A DNA stretch of 64,000 bases from Variovorax paradoxus (GCF_009498455.1 NZ_CP045644.1:7071001-7135000), one strand, 5' to 3'. Positions 20,146-30,212 are shown, counted from the stretch's first letter. Numbers and translations: made by a program. Notes: generated from the sequence alone by a model not told the origin.

Positions 20146-20427
20146 TCAGGAGTCTTTTGCGTTGACATGTTGGAAGACCCGGTCCAGCCGCTGCGCGACC
20201 TTCGCGTCGTGGCGGCTCGCACGGGCCCGCGCATGCGCCGCGAGGCCAGCGAGGCCGAGGCCGGTCAGGCAGGCGGCGCCGGCCAGCGCCCACACGGCAT
20301 GGAGCGCCCAGGCGCAGCCGGTGCCGACATGGAAGCCGAGAAAGAGCGCCACGGCCAGCAGCAGGAGCAAGGCGGCGAAGCCCATGCCGACGCGGTGCAG
20401 GGATTTGAGATCGACGTGCGTGGACAT
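20146..20427 (-). CDS. Two-helix mini membrane protein with MCP-like leader
   Basis: 93 residues. The first 30 ([26 protein letters not shown]) closely resemble the cytoplasmic leader and TM1 of the neighbouring receptors ([21 protein letters not shown]). A second hydrophobic helix follows after about 10 residues (about 43-62), then a basic, coiled tail ([18 protein letters not shown]). There is no sensor, HAMP or signalling domain. It sits 7 bases after one MCP gene and 7 bases before another, clearly in their operon. It could be a receptor remnant or a membrane partner of receptors. I know no named family for it. Confidence 0.7.
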   Translation of the reverse strand: MSTHVDLKSLHRVGMGFAALLLLLAVALFLGFHVGTGCAWALHAVWALAGAACLTGLGLAGLAAHARARASRHDAKVAQRLDRVFQHVNAKDS

Positions 20428-20434
20428 GGCGCGT

Positions 20435-22000
20435 TCAGGCCGCAACGGCTTCGTCGGCGTCGAGCTTGAAGGTGCTCACGGCCTGAACGAGGTTGTCGGC
20501 CTGCTCCTGCAGCGACTGCGCCGCAGCTGCCGCCTCTTCGACCAGCGCCGCGTTCTGCTGCGTGACCTGATCCATCTGCGTGATCGCCTGATTGATCTGT
20601 TCGATGCCCGAGGTCTGCTCCTGGCTCGCTGCGGTGATCTCGCCCATGATGTCGGTCACGCGCCTCACGCTGCCCACGATCTCTTCCATCGTGCGGCCGG
20701 CTTCGGCGACCTGCTTGCTGCCTTCTTCGACCTTCTCTACCGAGTCGCCGATCAGCGTCTTGATTTCCTTGGCGGCTGCGGCGGAGCGTTGAGCCAGGCT
20801 GCGGACTTCGGAGGCCACGACGGCAAAGCCGCGACCTTGTTCACCGGCACGTGCAGCTTCCACAGCGGCGTTCAGCGCCAGGATGTTCGTCTGGAACGCG
20901 ATGCCATCGATCACGCCGATGATGTCGACGATCTTCTTGGACGATGCATTGATCGAGCCCATCGTGTCCACCACCTGCGACACGACCGCGCCACCCTTCA
21001 CTGCGACTTCCGAAGCGGAGACAGCCAACTGATTGGCTTGCCGCGCGTTGTCCGCGTTCTGCTTCACCGTCGAGGTCAGCTCTTCCATCGACGCCGCCGT
21101 CTGCTCCAGCGAACTCGCTTGCTCTTCGGTGCGCGACGACAGGTCCTGGTTGCCCGCCGCAATCTGCCGCGACGCCACCGCGATCGAATCGGTCGACGCC
21201 TTGATGCGCGTCACCAGGTCGGTGAGCGTGTCTTCCATCTCGCCCATGCCGCGCAGCAGCCGGCCGAAGTCGCCGCCACGGTCGGTCTCGAACTCCTGGC
21301 TCAGGTCGCCCGCGGCCACGGTCTCGGCGATCAGCAGCGCCTCGGCGATCGGCTGGGCGATGCTGCGTGTGAGCAGCCATGCGAGCACCGCGCCCAGCGC
21401 GAGCGCGGCCGCGGCCAGCGCGACGATGTAGAGACGGCCCGCCCGGTACTGCGCGTCGATGGCGGCGGCCGTGCTGTCGATGTGCTTTTGCTGGTGCGTC
21501 ACCATGGCGCGGATGCTCGCGTCGTAGCCGTCGAGCATCGGCAGCAGCTGCGTGTCGGTGCGCGTCGCGGCCTCGTCCTTCCGGCCGTCGGCCTTGAGCT
21601 GGAGGATCTGCTTGCGCAGCGCGATGTAGTCGGCGCGCCGTTTCTGGATGTCGGCGCTCAGTGCCAGCTCGGCTGGCGACACGAGCAGCGCCTCGAGCGC
21701 CGTCTGCGTCTCGGAGATGGTGGCGCTGGTGGCGGCGATCTGCTTTTGCAGGTGCGCCTGCACCTGCGCATCGTCGCTCTTGAGCAGCGAGAAGGTGCGC
21801 ACGCTGTTGGTGGCGGTGCCCAGCTGCCAGGCCGTGGCCAGCCGCTCCTTCGACAGGGTGCGCGAGGCGAGGTCGTGCGTCGCCTCGCCCACGCCCTGCA
21901 GCCGCAGCACGCCGATGCCCGCCACGGCCACCAGCAGCGCCAGCACCAGCGCAAAGCCGGCGCCCAGGCGCATTCCCGTCGTCCAATTCTTGATCGTCAT
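20435..22000 (-). CDS. Methyl-accepting chemotaxis protein
   Basis: 521 residues: TM1 about 12-32; helical-bundle sensor about 33-190, with [20 protein letters not shown] after the first helix; TM2 about 192-212; HAMP; signalling domain about 250-500. No pentapeptide tail (it ends DADEAVAA). HAMP and the first signalling helix ([22 protein letters not shown]) differ from the other receptors, whereas the rest of the signalling domain is nearly identical to theirs. First gene of the MCP, mini-protein, MCP run. It starts 75 bases after flgJ ends, and I see only a weak promoter-like sequence there. Confidence 0.92.
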   Translation of the reverse strand: MTIKNWTTGMRLGAGFALVLALLVAVAGIGVLRLQGVGEATHDLASRTLSKERLATAWQLGTATNSVRTFSLLKSDDAQVQAHLQKQIAATSATISETQTALEALLVSPAELALSADIQKRRADYIALRKQILQLKADGRKDEAATRTDTQLLPMLDGYDASIRAMVTHQQKHIDSTAAAIDAQYRAGRLYIVALAAAALALGAVLAWLLTRSIAQPIAEALLIAETVAAGDLSQEFETDRGGDFGRLLRGMGEMEDTLTDLVTRIKASTDSIAVASRQIAAGNQDLSSRTEEQASSLEQTAASMEELTSTVKQNADNARQANQLAVSASEVAVKGGAVVSQVVDTMGSINASSKKIVDIIGVIDGIAFQTNILALNAAVEAARAGEQGRGFAVVASEVRSLAQRSAAAAKEIKTLIGDSVEKVEEGSKQVAEAGRTMEEIVGSVRRVTDIMGEITAASQEQTSGIEQINQAITQMDQVTQQNAALVEEAAAAAQSLQEQADNLVQAVSTFKLDADEAVAA

Positions 22001-22075
22001 TCGCTTGTCTCCTCTCGGGGCCTCCGGTGTCGTTGTTCTCGGGTCCGGGCAGTCAAGTCAGGCTGTGCGGGCGGC

Positions 22076-23068
22076 TCAGCCGAACTTCTGCATGATGCGA
22101 ACCAGCTTCTCGCCGTACTTCGGGTCGGTGGCGTAGCCCGCGCGCTGCAGCCCGTGCGCAGCCTGCGCCGGGTCGGCCGTGGTCAGCACGTTCGCGTAGC
22201 GCGGGTTGCGCGTGATGAAGCGCGCGTAGTCGGTGAAGGCTTCCTCGTACGAGGCGTAGGCCCGGAATTTCGCGCGCACCTTCTGCGGTTCGCCGTCGAT
22301 GTACTCGGTGGTCGTGGTCTCGACGGTCGCGCCCTTCCAACTCTTGTCGGCCTTGATGCCGAAGAGGTTGAAGCTCTGCGTGCCGTCGTCGGCGCGAATT
22401 TCTCGCTTGCCCCAGCCGGATTCCAGCGCGGCCTGCGCCAGGATCAGCGGTGCGGGCACGCCGCTGGCGGCGCTGGCCGACTGTGCCGACGCGCCCATGC
22501 GGTCCACGAACGCATCGACCTGGCCTTGCAGCGAGGCGTTCGCGGCCGGGGCGGAGCCGCTCTTCATTTGATAGACGCCAAGGTCGGCCGCCGTCGACAC
22601 GCGCGCACCAGGCGACGAGCCGATGGGAATGCCCGCGCGCGGGCCGTACGGCAGGCCGGCGGGCGGCTCCAGCGACAGGGGCCGTGTGCCGACGCCGTCG
22701 TCGGCCTCCGGCGCCGCCGAGGGCATCTGCCGCCGCAGCTGCGCCAGCATCGCCTCGGCCAGCCCCACGCCGCGCCCCGAGAGGTTCTGCGTGAGCTGCT
22801 GGTCGAACATCGACAAATAGACCTTCTGGTCCTGGCTGTCGAGCAGGCCGCTCGAAGGCGTCGCCTCGCGCATGCTCTTGAGCACCATGTTCATGAACAG
22901 CGCTTCGAACTGGCGCGAGACCTGCTGCAGGCCCTCTTCGGGCGAGGTGCGCACGGTGCGCCGCAGCGCATCGACGCCCTGCACGTCGAGCGCAAAACGC
23001 TGGTCGAGCGCGCCGCTGCGGCTGGCCGCGTCGGCGCCGGTCCACGCGGTGTGGGCGGAGATCGTCAT
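22076..23068 (-). CDS. flgJ: FlgJ, rod-capping protein and peptidoglycan hydrolase
   Basis: 330 residues, two domains. The N-terminal rod-binding part (about 28-115) has RQFEALFMNMVLKSMREA and SMFDQQLTQNLS. A linker of about 60 residues follows. The C-terminal part is a glucosaminidase (about 185-330) with LAQAALESGWGKREI; Glu216 is the expected catalytic acid. FlgJ opens the peptidoglycan so that the rod can cross the periplasm. It starts 10 bases after flgI and is the last canonical gene before the receptor block. Confidence 0.95.
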   Translation of the reverse strand: MTISAHTAWTGADAASRSGALDQRFALDVQGVDALRRTVRTSPEEGLQQVSRQFEALFMNMVLKSMREATPSSGLLDSQDQKVYLSMFDQQLTQNLSGRGVGLAEAMLAQLRRQMPSAAPEADDGVGTRPLSLEPPAGLPYGPRAGIPIGSSPGARVSTAADLGVYQMKSGSAPAANASLQGQVDAFVDRMGASAQSASAASGVPAPLILAQAALESGWGKREIRADDGTQSFNLFGIKADKSWKGATVETTTTEYIDGEPQKVRAKFRAYASYEEAFTDYARFITRNPRYANVLTTADPAQAAHGLQRAGYATDPKYGEKLVRIMQKFG

Positions 23069-23078
23069 GCCGTCGTCC

Positions 23079-24200
23079 TCAGATGATCTCGAGTTCGGCG
23101 CTCAACGCACCGGCCGACTTCATGGCCTGAAGAATCGACACCAGGTCCTGCGGGTTGGCGCCCAGGCTGTTCAGCCCCTTCACCACATCGGCCAGCGACG
23201 CACCGCCGCGCACCATCTGGATCGCGCCGCCGCCCTGGTTGACGGAAATCTGCGAGGTCTGGGCCACCACCGTACTGCCGCCCGAGAGCGCGCCCGGCTG
23301 GCTGATCACCGGCTCGGTGTTGATGACCACCGACAGGTTGCCGTGCGCCACGGCGCAGTCTTTCACGCGCACCGCCTGGTTCATCACGACCGAGCCCGTG
23401 CGCGCATTGACCACCACGCGCGCGCCCGCCTGCGTGGGCGTGACCTCGAGCTCCTGCAGCTGCGCGAGAAAGCCCACGCGCCGCTGCGGCTCGGGCGCCT
23501 GCACGCGGATCACGCGCGCGTCCATCGCCTCGGCGGTGCCGGCGCCGAACTGGCGGTTGATGGCGTCCATGGCGCGCTGCGCCGTGCCGAAGTCGGAGCG
23601 GTTCAGCTCAATGGTGAACGAGCCCTCCGCGCCCACCGGCGCCTCGACCGTGCGCTCCACCAGCGCGCCCGCGGGAATGCGTCCCGAGCTCAGCTGGTTG
23701 ACCTGCACCCGGCTGCCGTTGGCCGACGCACCCGCGCCGCCCACCACCATGTTGCCCTGCGCCACGGCATACGTTGCGCCGTCCACGCCCTTCAGCGGCG
23801 TCATCAGCAGCGTGCCGCCGCGCAGGCTCTTGGCATTGCCCATCGACGACACCGTGACGTCGATGCTCTGGCCCGGCCGCGCGAACGACGGCAGCGTGGC
23901 CGTCACCATGACAGCCGCCACGTTCTTCAGCTGCATGTTCACGCCCTGCGGGATCGTGATGCCCAGCTGCTGCAGCATGTTGTTCAGGCTCTGCGTGGTG
24001 AACGGCGTCTGCATCGTCTGGTCGCCCGTGCCGTCCAGGCCGACCATGAGGCCGTAGCCGATGAGCGGGTTGTCGCGCACGCCCTGGATGCTGGCGAGTT
24101 CCTTCAGGCGCTCGGCGTGCGCGGGCGCGATGAACAGGAGCGCGCACAGCGCCGCGATGCGCCAGCGCGTCGAAAAAGATGAAGCCTGGAGGTGTGTCAT
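23079..24200 (-). CDS. flgI: FlgI, flagellar P-ring protein
   Basis: 373 residues with a cleavable Sec signal (about 1-29, ending APAHA). The mature start [32 protein letters not shown] is the FlgI signature. FlgI builds the P-ring around the rod in the periplasm. The ATG overlaps the flgH stop (TGATG). The length is standard. No oddities. Confidence 0.97.
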   Translation of the reverse strand: MTHLQASSFSTRWRIAALCALLFIAPAHAERLKELASIQGVRDNPLIGYGLMVGLDGTGDQTMQTPFTTQSLNNMLQQLGITIPQGVNMQLKNVAAVMVTATLPSFARPGQSIDVTVSSMGNAKSLRGGTLLMTPLKGVDGATYAVAQGNMVVGGAGASANGSRVQVNQLSSGRIPAGALVERTVEAPVGAEGSFTIELNRSDFGTAQRAMDAINRQFGAGTAEAMDARVIRVQAPEPQRRVGFLAQLQELEVTPTQAGARVVVNARTGSVVMNQAVRVKDCAVAHGNLSVVINTEPVISQPGALSGGSTVVAQTSQISVNQGGGAIQMVRGGASLADVVKGLNSLGANPQDLVSILQAMKSAGALSAELEII

Positions 24201-24898
24201 CAGAACGGCATCACGTTCAGGAAAATTCTTTGCATCCAGCCCATGTGCTGGGCCTCATCGATGTAGCCCTTGGCCGCGTACTCGATGCGCGCGTCGGCCA
24301 CCAGCGTCGAGGGCACGGTGTTGTTGCCCGACACGGTGCGCGGGTTCACCACGCCCGAGAAGCGGATGAATTCCGTGCCCTGGTTGATGCCCATCTGTTT
24401 CTCGCCGCTCACCAGCAGGTTGCCGTTGGCCATCACGTCGGTCACGGTGACGGTGATCACGCCGTTGAAGGTGTTGTTGGCGTTGGCGCCGCCCTTGGCA
24501 TTGAGCGTGTTGGTGCCCGACAGCTTGGTCTCCTGCCCGTCGAGCAGGCCGCCGATGAGCTTCGGAATGGCAGCGAACACGCCGGTCGTGTTGCCCGTGC
24601 GGCTGGCATTGGCGCCCGAGTTCTTGGTCGCGTTGACCTTCTCGCTGATGACGATCGTGAGGATGTCGCCGACGTTGCGCGGGCGGCGGTCTTCGAACAG
24701 CGCGTTGGCACCGGGGCCGTCCTGGAAGATCGCGCCCGGAGCGCGCCGCGCCTGCACGGCCGCGTACTGGTCGGCGCGCGCCGTCATCGGCTGGTGCACC
24801 AGCGGCTCGCGCGGCACCTGCGCGCAGCCGGCGGCCAGCGTGGCCACGAGCAGCAGCGCCGACGCCCGGCGAAGAAGACGCTCCCCCGCACGCATCAC
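24200..24898 (-). CDS. flgH: FlgH, flagellar L-ring lipoprotein
   Basis: 232 residues with a lipoprotein signal; the lipobox is LAAGC (Cys about 25). The body shows [30 protein letters not shown] and ends with [22 protein letters not shown], both typical FlgH. It forms the outer-membrane L-ring. The start is 4 bases inside the flgG end, and flgI overlaps its stop, so flgG-H-I are coupled. Confidence 0.97.
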   Translation of the reverse strand: MMRAGERLLRRASALLLVATLAAGCAQVPREPLVHQPMTARADQYAAVQARRAPGAIFQDGPGANALFEDRRPRNVGDILTIVISEKVNATKNSGANASRTGNTTGVFAAIPKLIGGLLDGQETKLSGTNTLNAKGGANANNTFNGVITVTVTDVMANGNLLVSGEKQMGINQGTEFIRFSGVVNPRTVSGNNTVPSTLVADARIEYAAKGYIDEAQHMGWMQRIFLNVMPF

Positions 24899-25677
24899 AA
24901 CTGGGCCAGGCGCTGCAGCATCTGGTCGGACGTCTGGACCGCCTTGCTGTTGATCTCGTACGAGCGCTGGGTGGCGATCATGTTGACCAGCTCTTCCACC
25001 ACGTTGACGTTGGAGGCCTCGACATAGCCCTGGCTCAGCGTGCCCGCGCCGTCCACACCGGGGTTCATCTGGTTGGGCGCGCCCGAGGCGTCGGTCTCGG
25101 CATACAGGTTCTCGCCCTGGCTCTGCAGGCCCGTCGGGTTGACGAAGGTCGCGAGCTGCAGCTGGCCGATCTGCACGGTATTGGTGGCGCCCGCCTGCAC
25201 CACCGACACGATGCCGTCGCGGCCCACGGTGATGCTGGTGGCGTTGGCCGGAATGGTGATGGCCGGCTGCACCGGGAAGCCGCTGGCCGTGACCAGCTGG
25301 CCGTCGCGGTCGGTCTGGAACGAGCCGTCGCGTGTGTACGAGGTGGTGCCGTCGGGCATCAGCACCTGGAAGAAGCCGCCGCCGCTGATGGCCACGTCGG
25401 TCGGCTTGTCGGTCTTGGTGAGGTTGCCCTGCGAGTGGATGCGCTCGGTGGCGACCACGTGCACGCCGGTGCCGACCTGCAGGCCCGAGGGCAGGCGCGT
25501 CTGGTCGGAGCTCTGGCCGCCGACCTGGCGCAGGTTCTGGTAGACCAGGTCTTCGAACACGGCGCGGCTGCGCTTGAAGCCGGTGGTGCCGACGTTGGCC
25601 AGGTTGTTCGACACGACGTCGAGTTGCGTCTGCTGCGCGTCCAGGCCGGTCTTGGCGATGTAGAGGGAGCGGATCAT
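24895..25677 (-). CDS. flgG: FlgG, distal rod protein
   Basis: 260 residues. The N-terminal [40 protein letters not shown] and C-terminal [25 protein letters not shown] are the FlgG versions of the rod/hook motifs. It is the distal rod of the flagellum, exported through the FliPQR gate. It lies 22 bases after flgF. Confidence 0.97.
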   Translation of the reverse strand: MIRSLYIAKTGLDAQQTQLDVVSNNLANVGTTGFKRSRAVFEDLVYQNLRQVGGQSSDQTRLPSGLQVGTGVHVVATERIHSQGNLTKTDKPTDVAISGGGFFQVLMPDGTTSYTRDGSFQTDRDGQLVTASGFPVQPAITIPANATSITVGRDGIVSVVQAGATNTVQIGQLQLATFVNPTGLQSQGENLYAETDASGAPNQMNPGVDGAGTLSQGYVEASNVNVVEELVNMIATQRSYEINSKAVQTSDQMLQRLAQL

Positions 25678-25699
25678 TTCGGAAGTTTTTGGGAAGGGG

Positions 25700-26446
25700 T
25701 TAGCCGTAGGCCAGCAGCTTGTTGGCGGTCTGCGCGTTGATGTCGGCGGTCTGCAGCGACTTCATCTGCATCTCGAAGCTGCGCGCGTTGGCGATCATTG
25801 CGACCATGGCATCGACGGGCTGCACGTTGCTGCCCTCGATGGCACCCGAGATCAGCGTGACCGCCTCGTCGGCTTCGGCCGGCGGCAGGTCGGCGCGCAT
25901 GCGGAACAGGCCGTCGTCGCCGCGCACGAGGTCGGTCGTCGGCGGGTTGACCAGCTTGAGGCGGCCCACTTCGGCGATGCCGGTGAGCACGGTCGAGGCT
26001 GCGTCGCGCGAACCCACGAGGCCGTTCGACGCAATGCTCACGGCCGAACCCGGCGGCACGGTGAGTGCGCCGTTGTCGCCCACCACGGGGAGCCCGCCCA
26101 TCGTCGTGAGCTGGCCGTCGGCGCCGATCTGCAGATTGCCGACGCGCGTGTAGGCCTCGCCGCCGTCGGCCGCCTGCACCACCAGCCAGCCCTCGCCGCC
26201 CACGGCCACGTCGAGCGCGCGACCGGTCTGCGTGAGCGGGCCGTGGGTGAAGTCGGCGCCGGGCGTGGTGGCGGCCACGAAGGCGCGCGTGGGCGCTTCT
26301 TGGCCGACCACGGGCACGGCGCGGAAGGTCGCGATCTGCGAGCGAAAGCCCGGCGTCGAGACGTTCGCCATGTTGTTGGCGACCACGGCCTGCTGCTCCA
26401 TGGCCTGCTTGGCGCCGCTCATGGCGACATACAGCATTCGATCCAC
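25700..26446 (-). CDS. flgF: FlgF, proximal rod protein
   Basis: 248 residues. It begins [28 protein letters not shown], the FlgF form of the rod motif, and ends with the paired helix around [18 protein letters not shown]. Rod component between FlgB/C and FlgG. It lies 13 bases after flgE. Confidence 0.95.
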   Translation of the reverse strand: MDRMLYVAMSGAKQAMEQQAVVANNMANVSTPGFRSQIATFRAVPVVGQEAPTRAFVAATTPGADFTHGPLTQTGRALDVAVGGEGWLVVQAADGGEAYTRVGNLQIGADGQLTTMGGLPVVGDNGALTVPPGSAVSIASNGLVGSRDAASTVLTGIAEVGRLKLVNPPTTDLVRGDDGLFRMRADLPPAEADEAVTLISGAIEGSNVQPVDAMVAMIANARSFEMQMKSLQTADINAQTANKLLAYG

Positions 26447-26459
26447 GCGATGCTCCCGG

Positions 26460-27674
26460 TCAGCGGATGTTCATGAGCGTCTGCATGACCTGGTCCTGCG
26501 TCTTCACGGTCTGCGCGTTGGCCTGGTAGTTGCGCTGCGCGACGATGAGGTTCACCAGCTCGGAGGTCAGGTCGACGTTGGACGACTCCAGCGCGCCCGA
26601 GGCCAGCGAGCCGGCCTTGGTGCCTTCGCCCGGCGTGCCGGTGAGCGCATTGCCCGAGGCTTGCGTTTCGGCCCACACGTTGTTGCCCTTGGGCTCCAGG
26701 CCGTTCGGGTTGGCGAACGACGACAGCACGACCTGGCCCAGCAGGCGCGTCTGCTCGTTGGAGAACTTGCCGGTGATGGTGCCGTCGGGGTTGATCGAGA
26801 ACGCGGTGAGCTCGCCCGACTTGTAGCCGTCCTGGCCCAGCTTGCTCATGCCGTTGGCGCTGCCGAACTGCGTGGTGCCCGTGAGGTCGACCGAGGTGGT
26901 GAGCGGCGAGGCGCCGTTGGTGAAGGTGAGCGGCCCGATGTTGAACGCACCCGAGGCCGGTGCGGTCATGACGCCCTTGGCATCGAAGGTCACGTTGGAC
27001 AGCGCGGCGCCGCCGTTCAGCGGTGCGCCGTCGGAGGTGCCGTACACGTTCCAGGTGTTGGCCGCCGTCTTCACGAAGTACACGGCCACGTCGTGCGGGT
27101 TGCCCAGCGAGTCGTAGATGGGGCCGATCGCGTTCGGGTAGTTGTAGGTGGTGGCGTCGGTGGGGCTGAACGGCGTGCGGGCGGGCACGGTGCTGCGCGC
27201 GTCGAGGTTGAACTGCGCGTTGATGTTGGCCGTGGGCTTGGGCGGCATCATGCCGCCCTGCACCTGGATCGGCCCCGGCGTGCCGCCGCTGATGCCGCCG
27301 CTGGCATTGGCGCCGTAGCCGGTGAGCTGCAGGCCCTGCGCGTTGACGATGTAGCCGTCCTTGTCGCGCGTGAACTGGCCGTTGCGCGAGTAGAAGACCT
27401 CACCGCTGGTGCTGGCCAGGCGGAAGAAGCCGTCGCCGTTGAGGATGGCCACGTCGAGCGGGCGCGTGCTCGACTGCGTCACGCCCTGCGTGAAGTTCTG
27501 CGTCACGCCCGACACCGAGGCGCCCAGGCCCACGCGCGAGCCGGCGTACACGTCCTGGAAAGTGGCGGCGGCCGATTTGTAGCCCACCGTGCCCGAGTTG
27601 GCGATGTTGTTGCCGATGACGTCGAGGTTTGCCGCGGCCACGCCGAGTCCGCTGATGCCTTGGGAAAAACTCAT
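26460..27674 (-). CDS. flgE: FlgE, flagellar hook protein
   Basis: 404 residues. It begins MSFSQGISGLGVAAANLDVIGNNIANSGTVGYKSA and ends NLIVAQRNYQANAQTVKTQDQVMQTL, the hook-protein signature. The middle is long, Gly/Thr/Asn-rich and variable, as expected for the exposed hook domain. It polymerises under the FlgD cap. A gap of 85 bases separates it from flgD. Confidence 0.96.
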   Translation of the reverse strand: MSFSQGISGLGVAAANLDVIGNNIANSGTVGYKSAAATFQDVYAGSRVGLGASVSGVTQNFTQGVTQSSTRPLDVAILNGDGFFRLASTSGEVFYSRNGQFTRDKDGYIVNAQGLQLTGYGANASGGISGGTPGPIQVQGGMMPPKPTANINAQFNLDARSTVPARTPFSPTDATTYNYPNAIGPIYDSLGNPHDVAVYFVKTAANTWNVYGTSDGAPLNGGAALSNVTFDAKGVMTAPASGAFNIGPLTFTNGASPLTTSVDLTGTTQFGSANGMSKLGQDGYKSGELTAFSINPDGTITGKFSNEQTRLLGQVVLSSFANPNGLEPKGNNVWAETQASGNALTGTPGEGTKAGSLASGALESSNVDLTSELVNLIVAQRNYQANAQTVKTQDQVMQTLMNIR

Positions 27675-27759
27675 GAGAGGGTCCTTGTTCGATGCGAGGA
27701 AGAAGAGTGCGAAGGGCGCGAAGGGTGCGGCCCGCGCGGGCCACGCCGAAGACGAAGAC

Positions 27760-28449
27760 TCAGAGGAACAGGCGCACGTCGCCCAGGCCGATGCTGGAGC
27801 CCGAGGCCAGCTCCAGCGTGACGCCGTCGGCGCCCTGCTTCACGGCGGCCACCTGCGAGAAGGTGAGCGCAGTGGCCTTCACCGCCGTGCCGTTGTTGCT
27901 GGCATCGACCGTGAAGCGGTAGGCGCCCGGCGGCACCGCCACACCCAGGTCGTCCTTGCCGTCCCAGGTGACGGCGTTGACGCCTTCCTTCATGGCACCC
28001 GCGTCGAGCGTGCGGATCACCTTGCCGGTGCTGTCGACGATCTTGATCTCGACGTCGGCGGCGGTGCCCGGCAGCTGCACGGCGAAGGCCTGCGTGGCGG
28101 GGTCCTTGCCGTCTTCGGGCTTCTTGGTGGTGAGCACGTCGCCGGGCGACAGCACGTTGTACCCAATGAGCGAGGTGGCCTGCAGCAGCTGGTTGGCGCC
28201 GCTCTGGTTGACGAGGCCGGAGAGCGTGGCGTTGAGCTTTTCGATGCCGCTCACGGTGCTCATCTGCGCGAGCTGCGAAGTGAGCTCTGCGTTCTGCATC
28301 GGGTTGAGCGGGTCCTGGTTGTTCAGCTGCGTGACGAGCAGCTTGAGAAAGCGCTGCTCGCTGTCGGCGCTGGACACGTTGTTGTTGTTGCTGTTCGCCG
28401 CCGTGGGCGCGTTCAGCCCGCTGATGGACGAGGTGTCGGAAAGGGCCAT
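27760..28449 (-). CDS. flgD: FlgD, hook-assembly scaffold (hook cap)
   Basis: 229 residues. The N-terminal EQRFLKLLVTQLNNQDPLNPMQNAELTSQLAQMSTVSGIEKLN is the FlgD export and cap signature. The C-terminal part is the Tudor/FnIII-like FLgD domain (GVNAVTWDGKDDLGVAVPPGAYRF). It caps the growing hook and is removed later. Gene order and length are normal. Confidence 0.96.
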   Translation of the reverse strand: MALSDTSSISGLNAPTAANSNNNNVSSADSEQRFLKLLVTQLNNQDPLNPMQNAELTSQLAQMSTVSGIEKLNATLSGLVNQSGANQLLQATSLIGYNVLSPGDVLTTKKPEDGKDPATQAFAVQLPGTAADVEIKIVDSTGKVIRTLDAGAMKEGVNAVTWDGKDDLGVAVPPGAYRFTVDASNNGTAVKATALTFSQVAAVKQGADGVTLELASGSSIGLGDVRLFL

Positions 28450-28493
28450 GGGGTCGGGGGTCTTCCTGCGGGAGGTGTGCGTGCGTGCGCGGG

Positions 28494-28889
28494 TTACTGG
28501 CCGATGGTCAGCGTCTTGACCATCAGCGTCTTGGCCGTGTTGAGCACCTCGACGTTGGCCTGGTAGCTGCGCGAGGCCGAGATCATGTTGGTCATCTCTT
28601 CGACCACGTTGACGTTGGGCATCGCCACGTAGCCCTGCGCATTGGCGTGCGGGCTCTTGGGGTCGAACACCAGCTTGGCGGGCGACGGGTCTTCAATGAC
28701 GCCGGACACCCTGACGCCGCCGATGTCGCGCCGGCCCGAAGCCGCCACCTCGAACACCACCTGCTTGGCGCGGTAGGGCTGGCCGTCGGGGCCGGCCACG
28801 CTCTCGGCATTGGCGAGGTTGCTCGCGGTCACGTTCATGCGCTGCGATTGCGCGGTCATGGCGGAGCCCGCCACGTCGAAGATGTTCAT
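28494..28889 (-). CDS. flgC: FlgC, proximal rod protein
   Basis: 131 residues. It begins [31 protein letters not shown] and ends with [24 protein letters not shown]. The start at 28889 overlaps the flgB stop (ATGA); the frame upstream of it runs into flgB and is not used. Rod component. Confidence 0.96.
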   Translation of the reverse strand: MNIFDVAGSAMTAQSQRMNVTASNLANAESVAGPDGQPYRAKQVVFEVAASGRRDIGGVRVSGVIEDPSPAKLVFDPKSPHANAQGYVAMPNVNVVEEMTNMISASRSYQANVEVLNTAKTLMVKTLTIGQ

Positions 28890-29293
28890 GGCTGTACCGC
28901 CGACAGGAGCGACTTGATCTTGGCGTTGATGAGGGTCAGGTTCGATTCGTAGCGCAGCGCGTTGTCGGCGAAGGCGACGCGCTCGACGTCCATCTCGACC
29001 GTGTTGCCGTCGAGGCTCGACTGATGCGGCACGCGGTACTGCAGGTCGTGGCCGGCCGTGGCCTGCGCCTGGCCTGCGAGGTGGCGCGACGAGGTGGTGG
29101 CCATCGACACCGACGACGATGCACGGCCGCGCTCGACGGCTTCGCTCAGGCGCGCGCCGAAGTCGAAGTCGCGCGCCTTGTAGTTCGGCGTGTCGGCATG
29201 GGCGATGTTGGCCGCGAGCACCTCCTGGCGTTCTGCCCGGAGATGGAGCGCTTCGCGGTGGAAGCGAAACGCCGCATCCAGCTTGTCGATCAT
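28886..29293 (-). CDS. flgB: FlgB, proximal rod protein
   Basis: 135 residues, the first gene of the leftward flagellar operon. It contains [29 protein letters not shown] (rod motif) and [27 protein letters not shown] 29293 has GGAAC just upstream; the open frame continues to 29551 without homology and is ignored. The promoter must lie in the 220 bases shared with the divergent flgA. I could not identify a sigma-54 site there; an FlhDC-dependent class II promoter is the likely alternative. Confidence 0.96.
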   Translation of the reverse strand: MIDKLDAAFRFHREALHLRAERQEVLAANIAHADTPNYKARDFDFGARLSEAVERGRASSSVSMATTSSRHLAGQAQATAGHDLQYRVPHQSSLDGNTVEMDVERVAFADNALRYESNLTLINAKIKSLLSAVQP

Positions 29294-29450
29294 CTTTGTT
29301 CCATCTGTTGAGGCGTCGCCAGTGCACGGGGCGCAGCGACCGATGGAAAGCGAGTCTATGCATGCCGCGCGTTGGCAATCGCCCGAACAAAGGGGGGTTT
29401 CGCCTGCTGCTCGCACCTTCGCTCGCAGGGCAATTTCATAAGAATCCAGG

Positions 29451-29492
29451 GGCGCCGGTTGCGGCTTCCTTGCACCGGCGCCTTCGATTTTT
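29451..29492 (+). terminator. Hairpin with T-run just upstream of flgA
   Basis: Perfect 9-base arms GGCGCCGGT (29451-29459) and ACCGGCGCC (29474-29482) with a 14-base loop, followed by a T-run at 29488-29492. It has the form of an intrinsic terminator on the plus strand, 22 bases before the flgA start, inside the flgB/flgA divergent region. It could stop rightward transcripts or act as an attenuator in the flgA leader. Confidence 0.45.
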
Positions 29493-29513
29493 CGCCCACT
29501 TCCTTCGCCTTCG

Positions 29514-30212
29514 ATGACCCTCTCGCCGCTTCGCCGACACCTGCTGCGCACCGCCTGCGCGATGGGGCTGGCGTGCGCGGTGTCGACCGGTGCGTTTGCA
29601 AGCGACGCGGCAGCGACGGCCGTCGAAACCTACCTCCAGGTGCAGAGCGCCGGCCTGCCGGGCCAGGTGACGGTCAGCCTCGAAGGGCGTGGCATGTCGG
29701 TGCTGCCGCCGTGCGACGCGCCCGAGGTGTTCCTGCCGCCGGGCGTCACACCCTGGGGCCGCATCTCGGTGGGCGTGCGTTGCCATGCCGAGCGGCCGTG
29801 GACGCGCTTCGTGCAGGCGCGCGTCGCGGTGACGGGCCGCTACCTGGTGGCCGCGCACGCCATCGATGCGGGCCGCCCGCTGGGCGCCGGCGATGTGGTC
29901 GAGCGCACCGGCGACCTCACGCGGCTGCCGCGCTCGGTGGTCACCAGCGCGGCCGAGCTGGCCGGGAGGGTGAGCGCCAACCGCGTCGCGCCCGGCGCCC
30001 CGATCCGCAAGGAGCTGCTGCGCGGCGTCGCCGTGATCCAGCAGGGCCAGGCCGTGAAGGTGGTGGCGCAGGGCGCGGGCTTTGTCGTCAGCACCGAGGG
30101 CAAGGCCCTGAGCGGCGCCGCGGTGGGCGCGGTGGTGCAGGCCAAGACCCTGGACGGCCGGGTGATTCGCGGCGTGGCCGACGAGGAAGGACAGGTCCGG
30201 CTGGTGCAGTAG
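29514..30212 (+). CDS. flgA: FlgA, P-ring assembly chaperone
   Basis: 232 residues with a Sec signal (about 1-29, ending GAFA). The C-terminal SAF/ChapFlgA domain has VVAAHAIDAGRPLGAGDVVERTGDLTRLP and GAPIRKELLRGVAVIQQGQAVKVVAQG. It is a periplasmic chaperone for FlgI. It is divergent from flgB and starts the rightward flgA-M-N group. The Cys pair (DAPEV region and VRCHAE) in the N-terminal domain is present. Confidence 0.95.
   Translation: MTLSPLRRHLLRTACAMGLACAVSTGAFASDAAATAVETYLQVQSAGLPGQVTVSLEGRGMSVLPPCDAPEVFLPPGVTPWGRISVGVRCHAERPWTRFVQARVAVTGRYLVAAHAIDAGRPLGAGDVVERTGDLTRLPRSVVTSAAELAGRVSANRVAPGAPIRKELLRGVAVIQQGQAVKVVAQGAGFVVSTEGKALSGAAVGAVVQAKTLDGRVIRGVADEEGQVRLVQ

Noticed and set aside
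13070..21150. Repeated MCP sequence as a mobile element or CRISPR-like repeat
   Set aside because: The repeat unit is a protein-coding signalling domain; no transposase, terminal inverted repeats or spacers.
22001..22075. Sigma-28 promoter in front of the MCP at 20435
   Set aside because: Only CCCGAGAA with a poor -35 can be found; below what I accept.
17673..23086. Very long plus-strand frames (819 and 985 codons) opposite the receptor and flgJ/flgI genes
   Set aside because: Their residues are Arg/His/Leu-rich translations of the antisense of conserved MCP domains, a known effect of high GC; the real genes are on the minus strand.
29294..29513. Sigma-54 promoter for flgB
   Set aside because: No GG-N10-GC with proper flanks seen.
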